A DNA stretch of 64,000 bases from Comamonadaceae bacterium (GCA_947448735.1 CANFOS010000002.1:124001-188000); one strand, 5' to 3'; positions 41,955 to 51,597 are shown, counted from the stretch's first letter. Numbers and translations are program-made. Notes: a model not told the origin generated them from the letters alone.

Positions 41955-43823
41955 GTGTCCAGTCAAAAATCATCCCTAGCCGCGCTCACTCTGGGCGCCA
42001 TCGGCGTCGTTTACGGTGACATCGGTACCAGCGTTTTGTACGCTGTCAAAGAAGTTTTCAGCGGCGGTCACGTCCCGCTGACCCCCGACAACGTGTATGG
42101 CCTGATGTCGATTTTCTTTTGGACCATGACAGTGATCGTGTCCATCAAGTACGTGGCCCTGGTGCTGCGGGCAGACAACAACGGTGAGGGCGGGTTGATT
42201 GCCATGCTGGCGCTGGCGTCCAATGCGGTCAATGACAAACCCAAGCTCAAGCGTAATTTGCTGATCATTGGCGTCTTCGGTACGTCACTGTTTTATGGCG
42301 ATGGTGTGATCACGCCGGCGATTTCAGTGCTGTCAGCCGTTGAGGGGCTGGAGGTGGTATCGCCAGCGTTCACCCAAGGGGTCATACCCATCACGCTGGC
42401 GATTTTGTTTGCCCTGTTTGCGGTGCAGAAAAAAGGCACGGCCGGCATTGGTAAATTTTTTGGACCCATCACCCTGGTCTGGTTTTTGGCCATCGCTTTG
42501 CTCGGCATCTCGCAAATCATCACCCAGCCTCAGATCCTGAAAGCGCTCAGCCCACACTACGCCGTGGGCTTCATGTGGGCGAATCCAGGTATTACTTTTA
42601 TCATTTTGGGCGCTGTCGTGCTCTGCGTCACTGGCGGGGAAGCGCTGTACGCTGACCTGGGTCACTTCGGCAAAAAACCGATTCGCCTGGCCTGGTTCAG
42701 CATCGTCATGCCTTGCCTGGTGCTCAACTATTTTGGTCAGGGCGCACTGCTTTTAAACAATCCGCAAGCGGTTAAAAACCCGTTTTACCTGATGGCCCCT
42801 GACTGGGCATTGCTGCCGCTGGTTGCTTTGGCCACGCTCGCCACGGTGATTGCCTCGCAAGCACTGATCACCGGCGCCTTCAGCGTGACCAAGCAAGCGA
42901 TTCAAATGGGTTACTTGCCCCGCTTGCGTATTTTGCATACCAGCGTGCGCGACACCGGACAAATTTACATGCCCTTCATCAACTGGGGGCTGTTTGTTGT
43001 CATCGTGATGGCGGTGGTGATGTTCCGCTCGTCGAGTAACCTTGCGGCTGCCTACGGCATTGCCGTGTGTACCGACATGCTGATCACCACGATCTTGACG
43101 TTTTACGTGGTCCGCTACGGCTGGAAGTACCCGTTGTGGCTGTGCCTGGCTGCAACCAGCGTGTTTTTTGTGGTCGATTTTGCGTTTTTTGCATCCAACC
43201 TGATGAAGCTGTTTGCGGGCGGCTGGTTCCCGCTGGTGATTGGCGGCATTGTCTTCACACTGATGATGACCTGGAAAAAAGGCCGCTTCATCCTGAACGA
43301 AAAAATGCGTACCGATGCGATTGATTTACACAGCTTTTTAGATGCCGTGTTTGTCAGTCCACCCGCCCGGGTAGAAGGCTCTGCCGTGTTTTTAACCGCC
43401 GAGCCCGGTACCGTGCCCAATGCGCTGCTGCACAACCTCAAACACAACAAGGTGCTGCATCAAAACAATTTGTTTGTGACCGTGCGCAACCATGAAGTGC
43501 CCTGGATAGGCCTGAACAAGCGGCTGGAAATTGAACCGCTGGGCCACGACTGCTGGCAAGTGATTGTGAACTACGGCTTTAAAAACGACCCTGATTTGCC
43601 CAAGGCCTTGCAGGAGATCAAAGGTCACGGCTGCGAGCTGGAACCCATGACAAGCAGCTACTTTTTGTCGCGCGATGTGATTGTGCCGACGGTCGGTGGC
43701 GGCATGGCGGTGTGGCGTGAAAAGCTGTTTGCGCAAATGCACCTCAACGCAGGCTCTGCGGCAGACTTTTTGAAACTGCCGAACAACTCGGTCGTTGAGC
43801 TCGGCAGCAAGATCGAAATCTGA
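41955..43823 (+). CDS. kup: Potassium transporter Kup
   Basis: [54 protein letters not shown]. Confidence 0.96.
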   Translation: MSSQKSSLAALTLGAIGVVYGDIGTSVLYAVKEVFSGGHVPLTPDNVYGLMSIFFWTMTVIVSIKYVALVLRADNNGEGGLIAMLALASNAVNDKPKLKRNLLIIGVFGTSLFYGDGVITPAISVLSAVEGLEVVSPAFTQGVIPITLAILFALFAVQKKGTAGIGKFFGPITLVWFLAIALLGISQIITQPQILKALSPHYAVGFMWANPGITFIILGAVVLCVTGGEALYADLGHFGKKPIRLAWFSIVMPCLVLNYFGQGALLLNNPQAVKNPFYLMAPDWALLPLVALATLATVIASQALITGAFSVTKQAIQMGYLPRLRILHTSVRDTGQIYMPFINWGLFVVIVMAVVMFRSSSNLAAAYGIAVCTDMLITTILTFYVVRYGWKYPLWLCLAATSVFFVVDFAFFASNLMKLFAGGWFPLVIGGIVFTLMMTWKKGRFILNEKMRTDAIDLHSFLDAVFVSPPARVEGSAVFLTAEPGTVPNALLHNLKHNKVLHQNNLFVTVRNHEVPWIGLNKRLEIEPLGHDCWQVIVNYGFKNDPDLPKALQEIKGHGCELEPMTSSYFLSRDVIVPTVGGGMAVWREKLFAQMHLNAGSAADFLKLPNNSVVELGSKIEI

Positions 43824-43858
43824 TAGCCCGGCCGCTTTTGAGCTGCCAACATCGCGCC

Positions 43859-45052
43859 ATGCGATTTTTCAAAGACCTCACGCTCGGCGCCTTCACCGCC
43901 GGTTTTGTTGCGGTGCTGGTCGGCTTCACGTCATCGGTGGCCATCGTCTTTCAGGCGGCGCAGGCGTTTCATGCCACGCCTGCACAAATCGCCTCATGGA
44001 TGTGGGCCCTTGGCGTCGGCATGGGGTTGTGCACCATGCTGCCTTCTTTGTATTACAAAAAACCCATCATGGTGGCGTGGTCCACCCCCGGCGCAGCGGT
44101 GCTGGCCATAGCCGGTGTGGCGGGCGGCTTCAGTATGGGTGAGGCGGTGGGCGCATTTGTGGTCAGCGCGGCGCTGGTCACGCTGTTCGGCATCACTGGC
44201 TGGTTTGAAAAGCTGATGAACCGCATTCCGGTGGCGATGGCTTCTGCGCTGTTGGCAGGTGTGCTGGCGCGCTTTGGCCTGCAGGGCTTTACCGCCGCAC
44301 AAACGGCCTTGCCGCTGGTGCTATTGATGTTGACCATCTATCTGCTGGGCAGGCGCTGGCTGCCGCGCTATGCCGTGGTGCTGACGCTTGTGGGTGGTGT
44401 GGCTTATGCGGCAGTTGCCGGGCAGATGGCCTGGTCATCTGTCAGCTTGAGATTTGCCGTGCCCGTGTTTGTCATGCCGCAATTTTCGCTGGGTGCTGTC
44501 ATTAACCTGGCCATTCCGCTGTTTGTGGTGACCATGGCCTCGCAAAACCTGCCCGGTGTGGCGGCGATTCGCGCCACCGGTTATGAGGCCAGCATTCCGG
44601 TGTCCAAAGTCATCACCATCACGGGCGCGGCCACCTTGTTGCTGGCACCGTTTGGCGCATTCGCATTGAACCTCAGCGCCATCACCGCGGCCATCTGCAT
44701 GGGAAAAGAGGCCCACCCCGACCCTGACAAACGCTACACCGCCAGCGTCAGTTGTGGACTGCTGTATCTGGTGATCGGTGTTTTTGGCGCGGCTGTGACC
44801 AGTCTGCTGGCGGCCTTTCCCAAAGAGCTGGTCGCCGCCATTGCCACTTTGGCGCTGCTGGGCACGATAGGCGGCGGTCTGGCTGCAGCAGTGAAAGACG
44901 AATCTCACCGTGAAGCCGCATTGATCACATTTTTGGTCACCTTGTCTGGGGTGGTGATTGCTGGCATTGGTTCAGCCTTCTGGGGCTTGGTGGCCGGCGC
45001 TCTGGCGCTGTTTGTACAACAATACGGGCAAGCCAAAGCCGCCAACCCTTAA
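43859..45052 (+). CDS. Benzoate/H+ symporter BenE family transporter
   Basis: GFTSSVAIVFQAAQAFHATPAQIASWMWALGVGMG, VVTMASQNLPGVAAIRATGY. Confidence 0.85.
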   Translation: MRFFKDLTLGAFTAGFVAVLVGFTSSVAIVFQAAQAFHATPAQIASWMWALGVGMGLCTMLPSLYYKKPIMVAWSTPGAAVLAIAGVAGGFSMGEAVGAFVVSAALVTLFGITGWFEKLMNRIPVAMASALLAGVLARFGLQGFTAAQTALPLVLLMLTIYLLGRRWLPRYAVVLTLVGGVAYAAVAGQMAWSSVSLRFAVPVFVMPQFSLGAVINLAIPLFVVTMASQNLPGVAAIRATGYEASIPVSKVITITGAATLLLAPFGAFALNLSAITAAICMGKEAHPDPDKRYTASVSCGLLYLVIGVFGAAVTSLLAAFPKELVAAIATLALLGTIGGGLAAAVKDESHREAALITFLVTLSGVVIAGIGSAFWGLVAGALALFVQQYGQAKAANP

Positions 45053-45061
45053 AAGCTCATC

Positions 45062-46024
45062 ATGCAAATTCTTTTCGTCGCCGACCCGCTTGAGTCTTTC
45101 AAGATCTACAAAGACACCACCTTCGTCATGATGCGTGAGCTGCAAAAGCGCGGCCACACACTGGCCGCGTGCGAGACCAAAGACATCCGCTGGCAGCGCG
45201 GCGAATGCGTGACGGGTTTTGTCAGAGACATCACACTGACGGGCGCGCCTGATGCATGGTTCACGGCGAAGCAGTCACACCCCAACGAACGCCCGCAAGC
45301 CCTCAAAGACTTTGACGCAGTCGTCATGCGCAAAGACCCACCGTTTGACAGCGAGTTTTTCTACAGCACGCACCTGCTGGAGCAGGCTGAGCGCGAAGGT
45401 GCCAAAGTCTTCAACAAACCCCGTGCCCTGCGTGACCACCCTGAAAAGCTGGCCATCATGGAGTTTGCGCAGTTCATTGGCCCGACGCTGGTGACGCGAG
45501 ACAGCGCCGACATCAAACGCTTTCATGCCGAGCACCAAGACATCATTTTGAAGCCACTCGACGGCATGGGCGGCATGGGTATTTTCCGCGTCAAGGAGGA
45601 CGGCCTGAACCTGGGCAGCATGATCGAAACGCTGAACAAGGACGGTGCGCAAAGCGTGATGGTGCAAAAGTTTTTGCCCGAAATTGTGAAGGGCGACAAG
45701 CGCATTTTGGTGATTGACGGCAAGCCTGTGCCGTTCAGTCTGGCGCGTATCCCGCAGGGCACTGAAGTGCGCGGCAACCTGGCAGTGGGCGGCAAGGGTG
45801 TGGCCCAGCCGCTGTCAACGCGTGACCGGGAAATCGCCGAGGCCATTGGCCCGGTGCTGGCCGCACGCGGCTTGTTGCTGGCAGGCATTGACGTGATTGG
45901 CGACTGCGTGACCGAGATCAACGTGACCAGCCCGACCTGCTTTCAGGAAATCTTTGACCAGGCTGGCTTTGATGTGGCAGCCATGTTTGTGGATGCGCTG
46001 GAGGCTGCCCTAGCTGCCGCTTAA
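45062..46024 (+). CDS. gshB: Glutathione synthetase
   Basis: MQILFVADPLESFKIYKDTTFVMMRELQKRGH, KPLDGMGGMGIFRV, EINVTSPTCFQEI. Confidence 0.96.
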   Translation: MQILFVADPLESFKIYKDTTFVMMRELQKRGHTLAACETKDIRWQRGECVTGFVRDITLTGAPDAWFTAKQSHPNERPQALKDFDAVVMRKDPPFDSEFFYSTHLLEQAEREGAKVFNKPRALRDHPEKLAIMEFAQFIGPTLVTRDSADIKRFHAEHQDIILKPLDGMGGMGIFRVKEDGLNLGSMIETLNKDGAQSVMVQKFLPEIVKGDKRILVIDGKPVPFSLARIPQGTEVRGNLAVGGKGVAQPLSTRDREIAEAIGPVLAARGLLLAGIDVIGDCVTEINVTSPTCFQEIFDQAGFDVAAMFVDALEAALAAA

Positions 46025-46060
46025 GTCTCTTGGCTGTCATTGCTGGCTTGACCCGGAATC
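45974..46060 (+). repeat. gshB 3'-end duplication, copy 1 (native)
   Basis: GTGGCAGCCATGTTTGTGGATGCGCTGGAGGCTG...TAAGTC...CTGTCATT..GGCTTGACCCGGAATC. Confidence 0.85.
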
Positions 46061-46167
46061 TATCCCAGGCAATTTAACTTGCTACGCCATTGATAGCTGC
46101 TTGTGCTCGCTGCCCCAAGGCAGGGAGCTGATTAGATGAGTCATTTATTAAAAACCGTTCGGACTGT

Positions 46168-46587
46168 TCAGTTTTCAACAAACGGGTTCTGTACGCGCAC
46201 ACTGCTAATTACTTCACCTGAATTCATATCTTCGCTCAGGAGCACGCTGCAACCTGCCATCTCTGCACTGGCCATGATGAGCGCATCGTAAAACGACACA
46301 CTGCGGGTTTGATGCAAGTCCAGGCCAGCGCGAATGATGGCCGGAGTGACTTGAACGATTTCAAACTGCTCATACAGATCAAGCTGCGCGCGGATGTACC
46401 CAGCCGGAAGCTTTAATTTTTTAAGTGCAACATTGCAATATTCTTGCAAAACCTGAGTAGACAGCACGCCTGTGGCGGTTTCATAAAGCTGCTTGAGCAA
46501 GGCAAGTGCAATTTGCTGTTTTGCGGGTTCGTCGCTTGCCTCGGCGTAAACGAGGATGTTCGTGTCTATGAAGCTGCGGGTCGCCAT
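46168..46587 (-). CDS. PIN-domain toxin (VapC-like)
   Basis: RSFIDTNILVYAEASDE, SVSFYDALIMASAEMAGCSVLLSEDM. Confidence 0.88.
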   Translation of the reverse strand: MATRSFIDTNILVYAEASDEPAKQQIALALLKQLYETATGVLSTQVLQEYCNVALKKLKLPAGYIRAQLDLYEQFEIVQVTPAIIRAGLDLHQTRSVSFYDALIMASAEMAGCSVLLSEDMNSGEVISSVRVQNPFVEN

Positions 46588-46590
46588 AAA

Positions 46591-46812
46591 TCAGCGTTCG
46601 TTGGCTTCATCGCGGTTAAAACGCCAACCGCCCAGTTGGGCCGAAGACTGAAGGCAACGCGCCTCAAACTCAGCCCACTGCTGACCACGCCGCGTGCTGC
46701 CCGCCAATTGCTCCAAGTAGTCACGCACTACTTGGTTGAGGCTTTTACCCATTTTTTGCGCAGCCTCACGGGCACGCTGGGCTACTTGTTCATCGACTGA
46801 AAGGGTTATGTT
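46591..46812 (-). CDS. Ribbon-helix-helix-like antitoxin
   Basis: MNITLSVDEQVAQRAREAAQKMGKSLNQVVRDYLEQLAG directly upstream of PIN gene. Confidence 0.8.
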   Translation of the reverse strand, partial: NITLSVDEQVAQRAREAAQKMGKSLNQVVRDYLEQLAGSTRRGQQWAEFEARCLQSSAQLGGWRFNRDEANER

Positions 46813-46926
46813 CATGACATTGCTCCATTGAATGGTGTGCACATATTATGTGCGCACGATATATTTAGTCAAGAGCATCCCAATTTAACGATGGCTGGTA
46901 CAGCCGTGTTGTTGGCCGGTGTGGGT

Positions 46927-47013
46927 GTGGCGGCCATGTTTGTGGATGCGCTGGAAGCTGTTCTAGCCACCGCCTAAGTCCCAGGTCTGTCATTCCGGGC
47001 TTGCCCCGGAATC
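46927..47013 (+). repeat. gshB 3'-end duplication, copy 2 (vestigial)
   Basis: GTGGCGGCCATGTTTGTGGATGCGCTGGAAGCTG...TAAGTC...CTGTCATTCCGGGCTTGCCCCGGAATC; encodes VAAMFVDALEAVLATA*. Confidence 0.85.
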
Positions 47014-47051
47014 CATCAACTGCAACGTCCTATTTAATTAGGAGCTGTTCG

Positions 47052-47115
47052 CTCGCATTTTGATTGGGCTAGAGGCTTGTTTAATAGTCAGCTGATGTGT
47101 CTTTGCAAGACCTGA
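47052..47115 (+). repeat. 64-bp imperfect direct repeat, copy 1
   Basis: GCTCGCATTTTGATTGGGCTAGAGGCTTGTTTAATAGTCAGCTGATGTGTCTTTGCAAGACCTG. Confidence 0.85.
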
Positions 47116-47128
47116 CCCCGTTTTTCGG

Positions 47129-47192
47129 CTCATATTTTGATGGGGCTAGCGGCTTTTTTGATAGAAGTCTGATGTGTCTTTGCAAGACCTGT
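47129..47192 (+). repeat. 64-bp imperfect direct repeat, copy 2
   Basis: GCTCATATTTTGATGGGGCTAGCGGCTTTTTTGATAGAAGTCTGATGTGTCTTTGCAAGACCTG. Confidence 0.85.
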
Positions 47193-47241
47193 TTTTTACA
47201 TACGCAATGGTGCGGCACCTTATTACTAGTAATACTTCAAT

Positions 47242-47985
47242 CTAATTAATTTCGAAATCCTCTAGAGTGGACCAAATACCTGGAACCTCAATGTCAATAA
47301 ACTTGAACCCAAATGGCAATTGGCAAGCAGTTCCTGAAGAATTATCAAATGGAAGCCATATAAACCGATATTCAGATTCATGGCAATAGCTTGTAGGTTT
47401 TATGAAAGCATGACTAATATCGAAGGATGCATTTATTGACCGCAAAATGCTTCCGTTATCATCTATTTCTTCCTTCTTTTGGTATCTAACATAATCCATC
47501 GCACTGGAAACCGAATCAAAACTTCCCTTGAGTTTGATGGAATCGTCCCGAAAACAATCGAGCAACTTTAGAGCTATCAAATCTTTGAATTTCTGCGGAT
47601 CTGTAATTTTAATCAGGTGCTCGCCAAGGTGGGCTGAATCCTTGAGCGACTCTGAGCCGTTGCCATCAATAAATGTTGTACAAAACACTAGAAAATTAAT
47701 TTCTGATTCAAGGCGCATGACTCCAGAGCCCTTAAAGTTCAAATTTATTTTATCGTTATTAATTTTAAAGGGCAAACCTGCTACTTTGGCATAATGATTG
47801 AATTCAGCGGCTGATACTGTTCTACCCTCCGGCGGTGAACGCATCAAGATGGTGGGAAATCCTTCAGATTTATCCTGCCGATTTTGGTCTTCAATTTTCC
47901 GATAATAACTTAACGAACCAATTCTTAACTTATTAAGCTTAATTGCGGCGTATCCGTTTGGGCAAAGCCTTTTATATATTTTCAT
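47242..47985 (-). CDS. DUF2971-like protein
   Basis: MKIYKRLCPNGYAAIKLNKLRIGSLSYYRKIED...SYCHESEYRFIWLPF resembles DUF2971. Confidence 0.55.
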   Translation of the reverse strand: MKIYKRLCPNGYAAIKLNKLRIGSLSYYRKIEDQNRQDKSEGFPTILMRSPPEGRTVSAAEFNHYAKVAGLPFKINNDKINLNFKGSGVMRLESEINFLVFCTTFIDGNGSESLKDSAHLGEHLIKITDPQKFKDLIALKLLDCFRDDSIKLKGSFDSVSSAMDYVRYQKKEEIDDNGSILRSINASFDISHAFIKPTSYCHESEYRFIWLPFDNSSGTACQLPFGFKFIDIEVPGIWSTLEDFEIN

Positions 47986-48085
47986 TATTTATTGCCAAAC
48001 TTTTATTTATTCTGGAACAAGATGAGGTCTTTAGTCATAAGATCGCCGCGTCAAACCGACTTCACAAGTTGACAAAAACTTGTGC

Positions 48086-48145
48086 GAATCGTAGGGGGTG
48101 AGCCATGGAGATATCTTGACTAAATATGATAACGTAAGACCTCGC
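48086..48145 (+). repeat. Inverted repeat arm, left of HNH-like gene
   Basis: GAATCGTAGGGGGTGAGCCATGG + AGATATCTTGACTAAATATGATAACGTAAGACCTCGC; complementary to 48989-49048. Confidence 0.85.
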
Positions 48146-48182
48146 TTGACCCTTTGACCCCGTTTTTCACTGCCGATTGAAC

Positions 48183-48977
48183 TCATTCTGACGACTGATG
48201 CTTGGGTTCAAAGTGAAATTTTTCGTCATGTAAAGTAATGACGGCTGGTATTCCTGCATTGAGGAATTGCATTGCAGGATTTTCAGGTACTGTTTTACCT
48301 TCTGGTATGAATACCACATAAACGCTCAATCCACCGTAGAAACACAATTTTATTATGTAAAGGCCAAATTTATCTGTGTCGGAAACCATGTACTTAAATA
48401 CATCTGGGTTGCTTCCGATGTAAGACTTTCCTTTTAGATCTATTTCAGCTCGTTTGGTAATGAATTCATTCCAAGTTGCAGAATTTCCTTTTGAGTAGTG
48501 AAGGTATCCAAAGTGTGATTTTACTGTGCCTTTAAACTTTGATTTAAAATGATAAAAATGCAATGCATAGGCTATATTTTGAAGACAGTTGTGAAGACGT
48601 TTAATGTCCGGAGTTCCCCAGAGCACTTCGAGAAAACCATTGTTTGTTGGTATCCGATGGACAATTTGCTTGTTTAAAATTACCTTGTCCAGAAGCTTGT
48701 ACGATCGTCTGCGTAATGCGCGCTCTACTTTACCAAATTTATGCAAATACCCAATTGAGTTGTTTCCGATAATTCCTGCTAGGCTAACCATTAAGAATTC
48801 GTCATCCATTGATTTGGCTGTATTGTGCAAATCGCAGGAAGGTACAGTAATAAGATTGATGCGATAGTCTTTTTCAGGAATGTCGGCCCTTGTAGGGAAT
48901 AGACATTTAGGTGGGACATGCTCGGCTGAAGTCCCAGGTTCTTCGCATCTGTAACACTTATCCATATGAAAGCCCAA
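48183..48977 (-). CDS. HNH-like protein of unknown function
   Basis: CYRCEEPGTSAEHVPPKCLFP...ITVPSCDLHNTAKSMDDEFL resembles an HNH zinc/endonuclease fold. Confidence 0.6.
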   Translation of the reverse strand: MGFHMDKCYRCEEPGTSAEHVPPKCLFPTRADIPEKDYRINLITVPSCDLHNTAKSMDDEFLMVSLAGIIGNNSIGYLHKFGKVERALRRRSYKLLDKVILNKQIVHRIPTNNGFLEVLWGTPDIKRLHNCLQNIAYALHFYHFKSKFKGTVKSHFGYLHYSKGNSATWNEFITKRAEIDLKGKSYIGSNPDVFKYMVSDTDKFGLYIIKLCFYGGLSVYVVFIPEGKTVPENPAMQFLNAGIPAVITLHDEKFHFEPKHQSSE

Positions 48978-48988
48978 GAAAAAATGAG

Positions 48989-49048
48989 GCCAGGTCTTTA
49001 ATTATCAGATTTGGTTGAAATAACGCCATGGCTCGCCCCCTACGATTC
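48989..49048 (-). repeat. Inverted repeat arm, right of HNH-like gene
   Basis: Reverse complement begins GAATCGTAGGGGGCGAGCCATGG; 22/23 match to left arm core, weaker match over the full 60 nt. Confidence 0.85.
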
Positions 49049-49280
49049 AAATCTGCACACGCCCTGAACGAGCGACTAGGAAGTTCATCTTCATGTTACC
49101 AACTATTACAGAGTTTTGGGTCCTGAAACACGTTTCGACCTGAGCTGTGTTGAGGAAGCTTTGCAAAACCCAGTCAACCGCTGAGTTGCGCAAGATTTGG
49201 GGTCAGCTCTTCCATCAATGCATCCCGCTATTCTTTTAAACATTCAGAGCAACCTCAGTAGCAAATCAATACAGCACTAC

Positions 49281-50084
49281 CTAAGCGCTGCCTGATACCC
49301 CGCCCTCAAACACCTTGAGCTCGCCCGGTGCAAACGCCGTCCAGTGTTCATTGGTGGTCAGAGGTGCGCTGACCACCACGGCTACGCGGTCTGTCATGTT
49401 GGTGTGCTCGGCAAAGTCAACGCTCACGTCTTCGTCGCTGAGGGTGGCGTGCGCAAACGGGTGTTGGCGCTCGATGTAGTGCAGCCCCTGCGAGTCGGGT
49501 TTGGTTGATGCATGCGCCCACAGGGCCTGGCCGTTGCTCGGCAAAAAGTTGAAGGTGCCGTGCGGCGCGATGTTGGCCGCCAGCTCGCGCAGCGTGATGC
49601 TCAGCTCATGCACGCTGGGCACCCCGGCATGCGACTTGGCCAGCTCTTGCATGATCCAGCAAAAAGCGCGTTCGCTGTCGGTGCTGCCCACTGGCTTGAA
49701 GCTGCCGTGCAGGCGCGGTGCAAAGTCTTTCAAGTCGCCGTTGTGTGCAAACACCCAATACCTGCCCCACAACTCTCGCACAAAAGGGTGGCAATTTTCA
49801 AGCGCCACCCGGCCTTGCGTGGCCTTGCGGATGTGTGAAATGACATTTCGGCTTTTGATGGGGTAGCGGCTGATCAGCTCGGCCACCGGCGATGAGCAGG
49901 CGGGCTGGTGGTCTACAAAATGGCGCAGGCCTTTGTCGTCTGCACCTCCGGCATCGCCCTCAAAAAAGGCAATGCCCCAGCCATCGGCGTGGTGGTCGGT
50001 TTGCCCGCCGCGCTGGGCAAAGCCGCGAAAGCTGAAGGTCACATCGGTCGGGGCATTGCAGTTCATGCCCAGCAGTTGGCACAT
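49281..50084 (-). CDS. Class II glutamine amidotransferase (YafJ-like)
   Basis: MCQLLGMNCNAPTDVTFSF...HADGWGIAFFEG, HIRKATQGRVALENCHPF. Confidence 0.92.
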   Translation of the reverse strand: MCQLLGMNCNAPTDVTFSFRGFAQRGGQTDHHADGWGIAFFEGDAGGADDKGLRHFVDHQPACSSPVAELISRYPIKSRNVISHIRKATQGRVALENCHPFVRELWGRYWVFAHNGDLKDFAPRLHGSFKPVGSTDSERAFCWIMQELAKSHAGVPSVHELSITLRELAANIAPHGTFNFLPSNGQALWAHASTKPDSQGLHYIERQHPFAHATLSDEDVSVDFAEHTNMTDRVAVVVSAPLTTNEHWTAFAPGELKVFEGGVSGSA

Positions 50085-50087
50085 GGC

Positions 50088-50279
50088 TCAGTCGCGTGGC
50101 TCAGACCACAGCTTGCCACCCGTGGCCCAGTTCTCGCGCTTGATGTCGGTGATGACGATATCGACCGAGTCAGCCACGCCGCCCAAAACCTCAACGCTGA
50201 CGCGCGTGATCTCGGCGACCAGTTTCTTTTTTTGCTCAACCGTGCGGCCTTCCAGCATTTCGACGTGGTAGGTGGGCAT
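50088..50279 (-). CDS. 4-oxalocrotonate tautomerase family protein
   Basis: MPTYHVEMLEGRTVEQKKKLVAEITRVSVEVLG (Pro1 after Met). Confidence 0.88.
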   Translation of the reverse strand: MPTYHVEMLEGRTVEQKKKLVAEITRVSVEVLGGVADSVDIVITDIKRENWATGGKLWSEPRD

Positions 50280-50367
50280 GAGATCTCCTTCGGCGGTGAT
50301 GGCGGGTTTGTTGTGGAATTTGGATGACAAATTTAATCGTCTGGCGTGATGATAATCAAGCCTGACC

Positions 50368-51597
50368 ATGACGACTCACCTGCCCCTACTTGTTGGTCGT
50401 TCCTACCATTGCCAATGCGGCAGCCCGGTTTTTTTCAGAAACAGCGAATGCCTGACCTGCGGCACACCGCTCGGCTACGACAGCGCGCTGGCCACCTTGC
50501 TGCCCCTGATGCCGGGGCCGGGGGACAACACTTGGTTGCAGTGGCAGCCAGCGCCAAACCCGATGCAAGCACAGGTGGGGCAAACACAAACGGGGCAAAA
50601 GCAGCTCTACAGCCGCTGCGCCAACCTGACCACACCGGCGGCCTGCAACTGGCTGATACCTCAAACGCCTGATGCTGAACAAGCGCCCCAGCCGCTGTGC
50701 CAGGCCTGCCGCTTGAACCGCACCATTCCTGACCTGAACGATGCCGCCCACCCGGACAACGGGGTGCTGTGGGGCCGCATTGAGCTTGCAAAGCGGCGAC
50801 TTTTTTCAAGCCTGCTGGCCCTTGGGCTGCCCGCCGCGTCATTGACGCAAGACCCGGTGCGCGGCCTGGCGTTTGACCTGCTGCGCCCGCCAGGCGGTGG
50901 CCCGCCCGTGGTGACTGGGCACAAAGAAGGCCTCATCACCCTCAACCTGCTGGAGGCTGACGATGCTGTGCGCGAGGCCGTCAGACGCGACCTGCGCGAA
51001 CCCTACCGTACGCTGCTGGGTCACCTCCGCCATGAAATGGGCCACTACTACTGGGACCGGCTGGTGCGCGGTACGGCATGGATGGACGGCTTTCATGCGC
51101 TGTTTGGTGACGAGACACAAGACTATGCCGCCAGCCTTCAGCGCAACTACCAGCAGGGCCCGCCGACCAACTGGCAGCTTGACCATGTCAGCGCTTACGC
51201 CAGTAGTCACCCGTGGGAGGACTGGGCTGAATGCTGGGCACATTATTTGCACATGCGTGACACGATTGACACCGCCGTCAGCCTGGGCCTGGCGCATGAC
51301 AATCTGCACACGGCGCACCTGGAGTTCACGCCCTTCACGATGGATGCGCTCTACCAGCCCGCCCACCTTGAGGCGCAACAGTTTCTGGACTTTTTAAACG
51401 ACTGGACCCGCCTGACCACGCTGCTCAACGAAATGTCGCGCAGCATGGGGCAGCCTGACTTTTACCCGTTTGTGCTGCCACGACGGGTGGTGGCCAAACT
51501 GCATTTCATCCACCTGCTGGTCACATCGGGCGGCGGCCCACCGCCAGCGACCGCCGAGCTGGATGCGGTGCAAGGGCAGATGCGGAGTCAGTTTTAA
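50368..51597 (+). CDS. Putative zinc-binding metallopeptidase with N-terminal zinc ribbon
   Basis: YHCQCGSPVFFRNSECLTCGTPLGY; LGHLRHEMGHYYWDRLV; EDWAECWAHYLHMRDT. Confidence 0.85.
   Translation: MTTHLPLLVGRSYHCQCGSPVFFRNSECLTCGTPLGYDSALATLLPLMPGPGDNTWLQWQPAPNPMQAQVGQTQTGQKQLYSRCANLTTPAACNWLIPQTPDAEQAPQPLCQACRLNRTIPDLNDAAHPDNGVLWGRIELAKRRLFSSLLALGLPAASLTQDPVRGLAFDLLRPPGGGPPVVTGHKEGLITLNLLEADDAVREAVRRDLREPYRTLLGHLRHEMGHYYWDRLVRGTAWMDGFHALFGDETQDYAASLQRNYQQGPPTNWQLDHVSAYASSHPWEDWAECWAHYLHMRDTIDTAVSLGLAHDNLHTAHLEFTPFTMDALYQPAHLEAQQFLDFLNDWTRLTTLLNEMSRSMGQPDFYPFVLPRRVVAKLHFIHLLVTSGGGPPPATAELDAVQGQMRSQF

Noticed and set aside
47986-48182. Possible integron attC site between the two accessory genes
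   Set aside because: No convincing RYYYAAC/GTTRRRY pair found, and no integrase in the window
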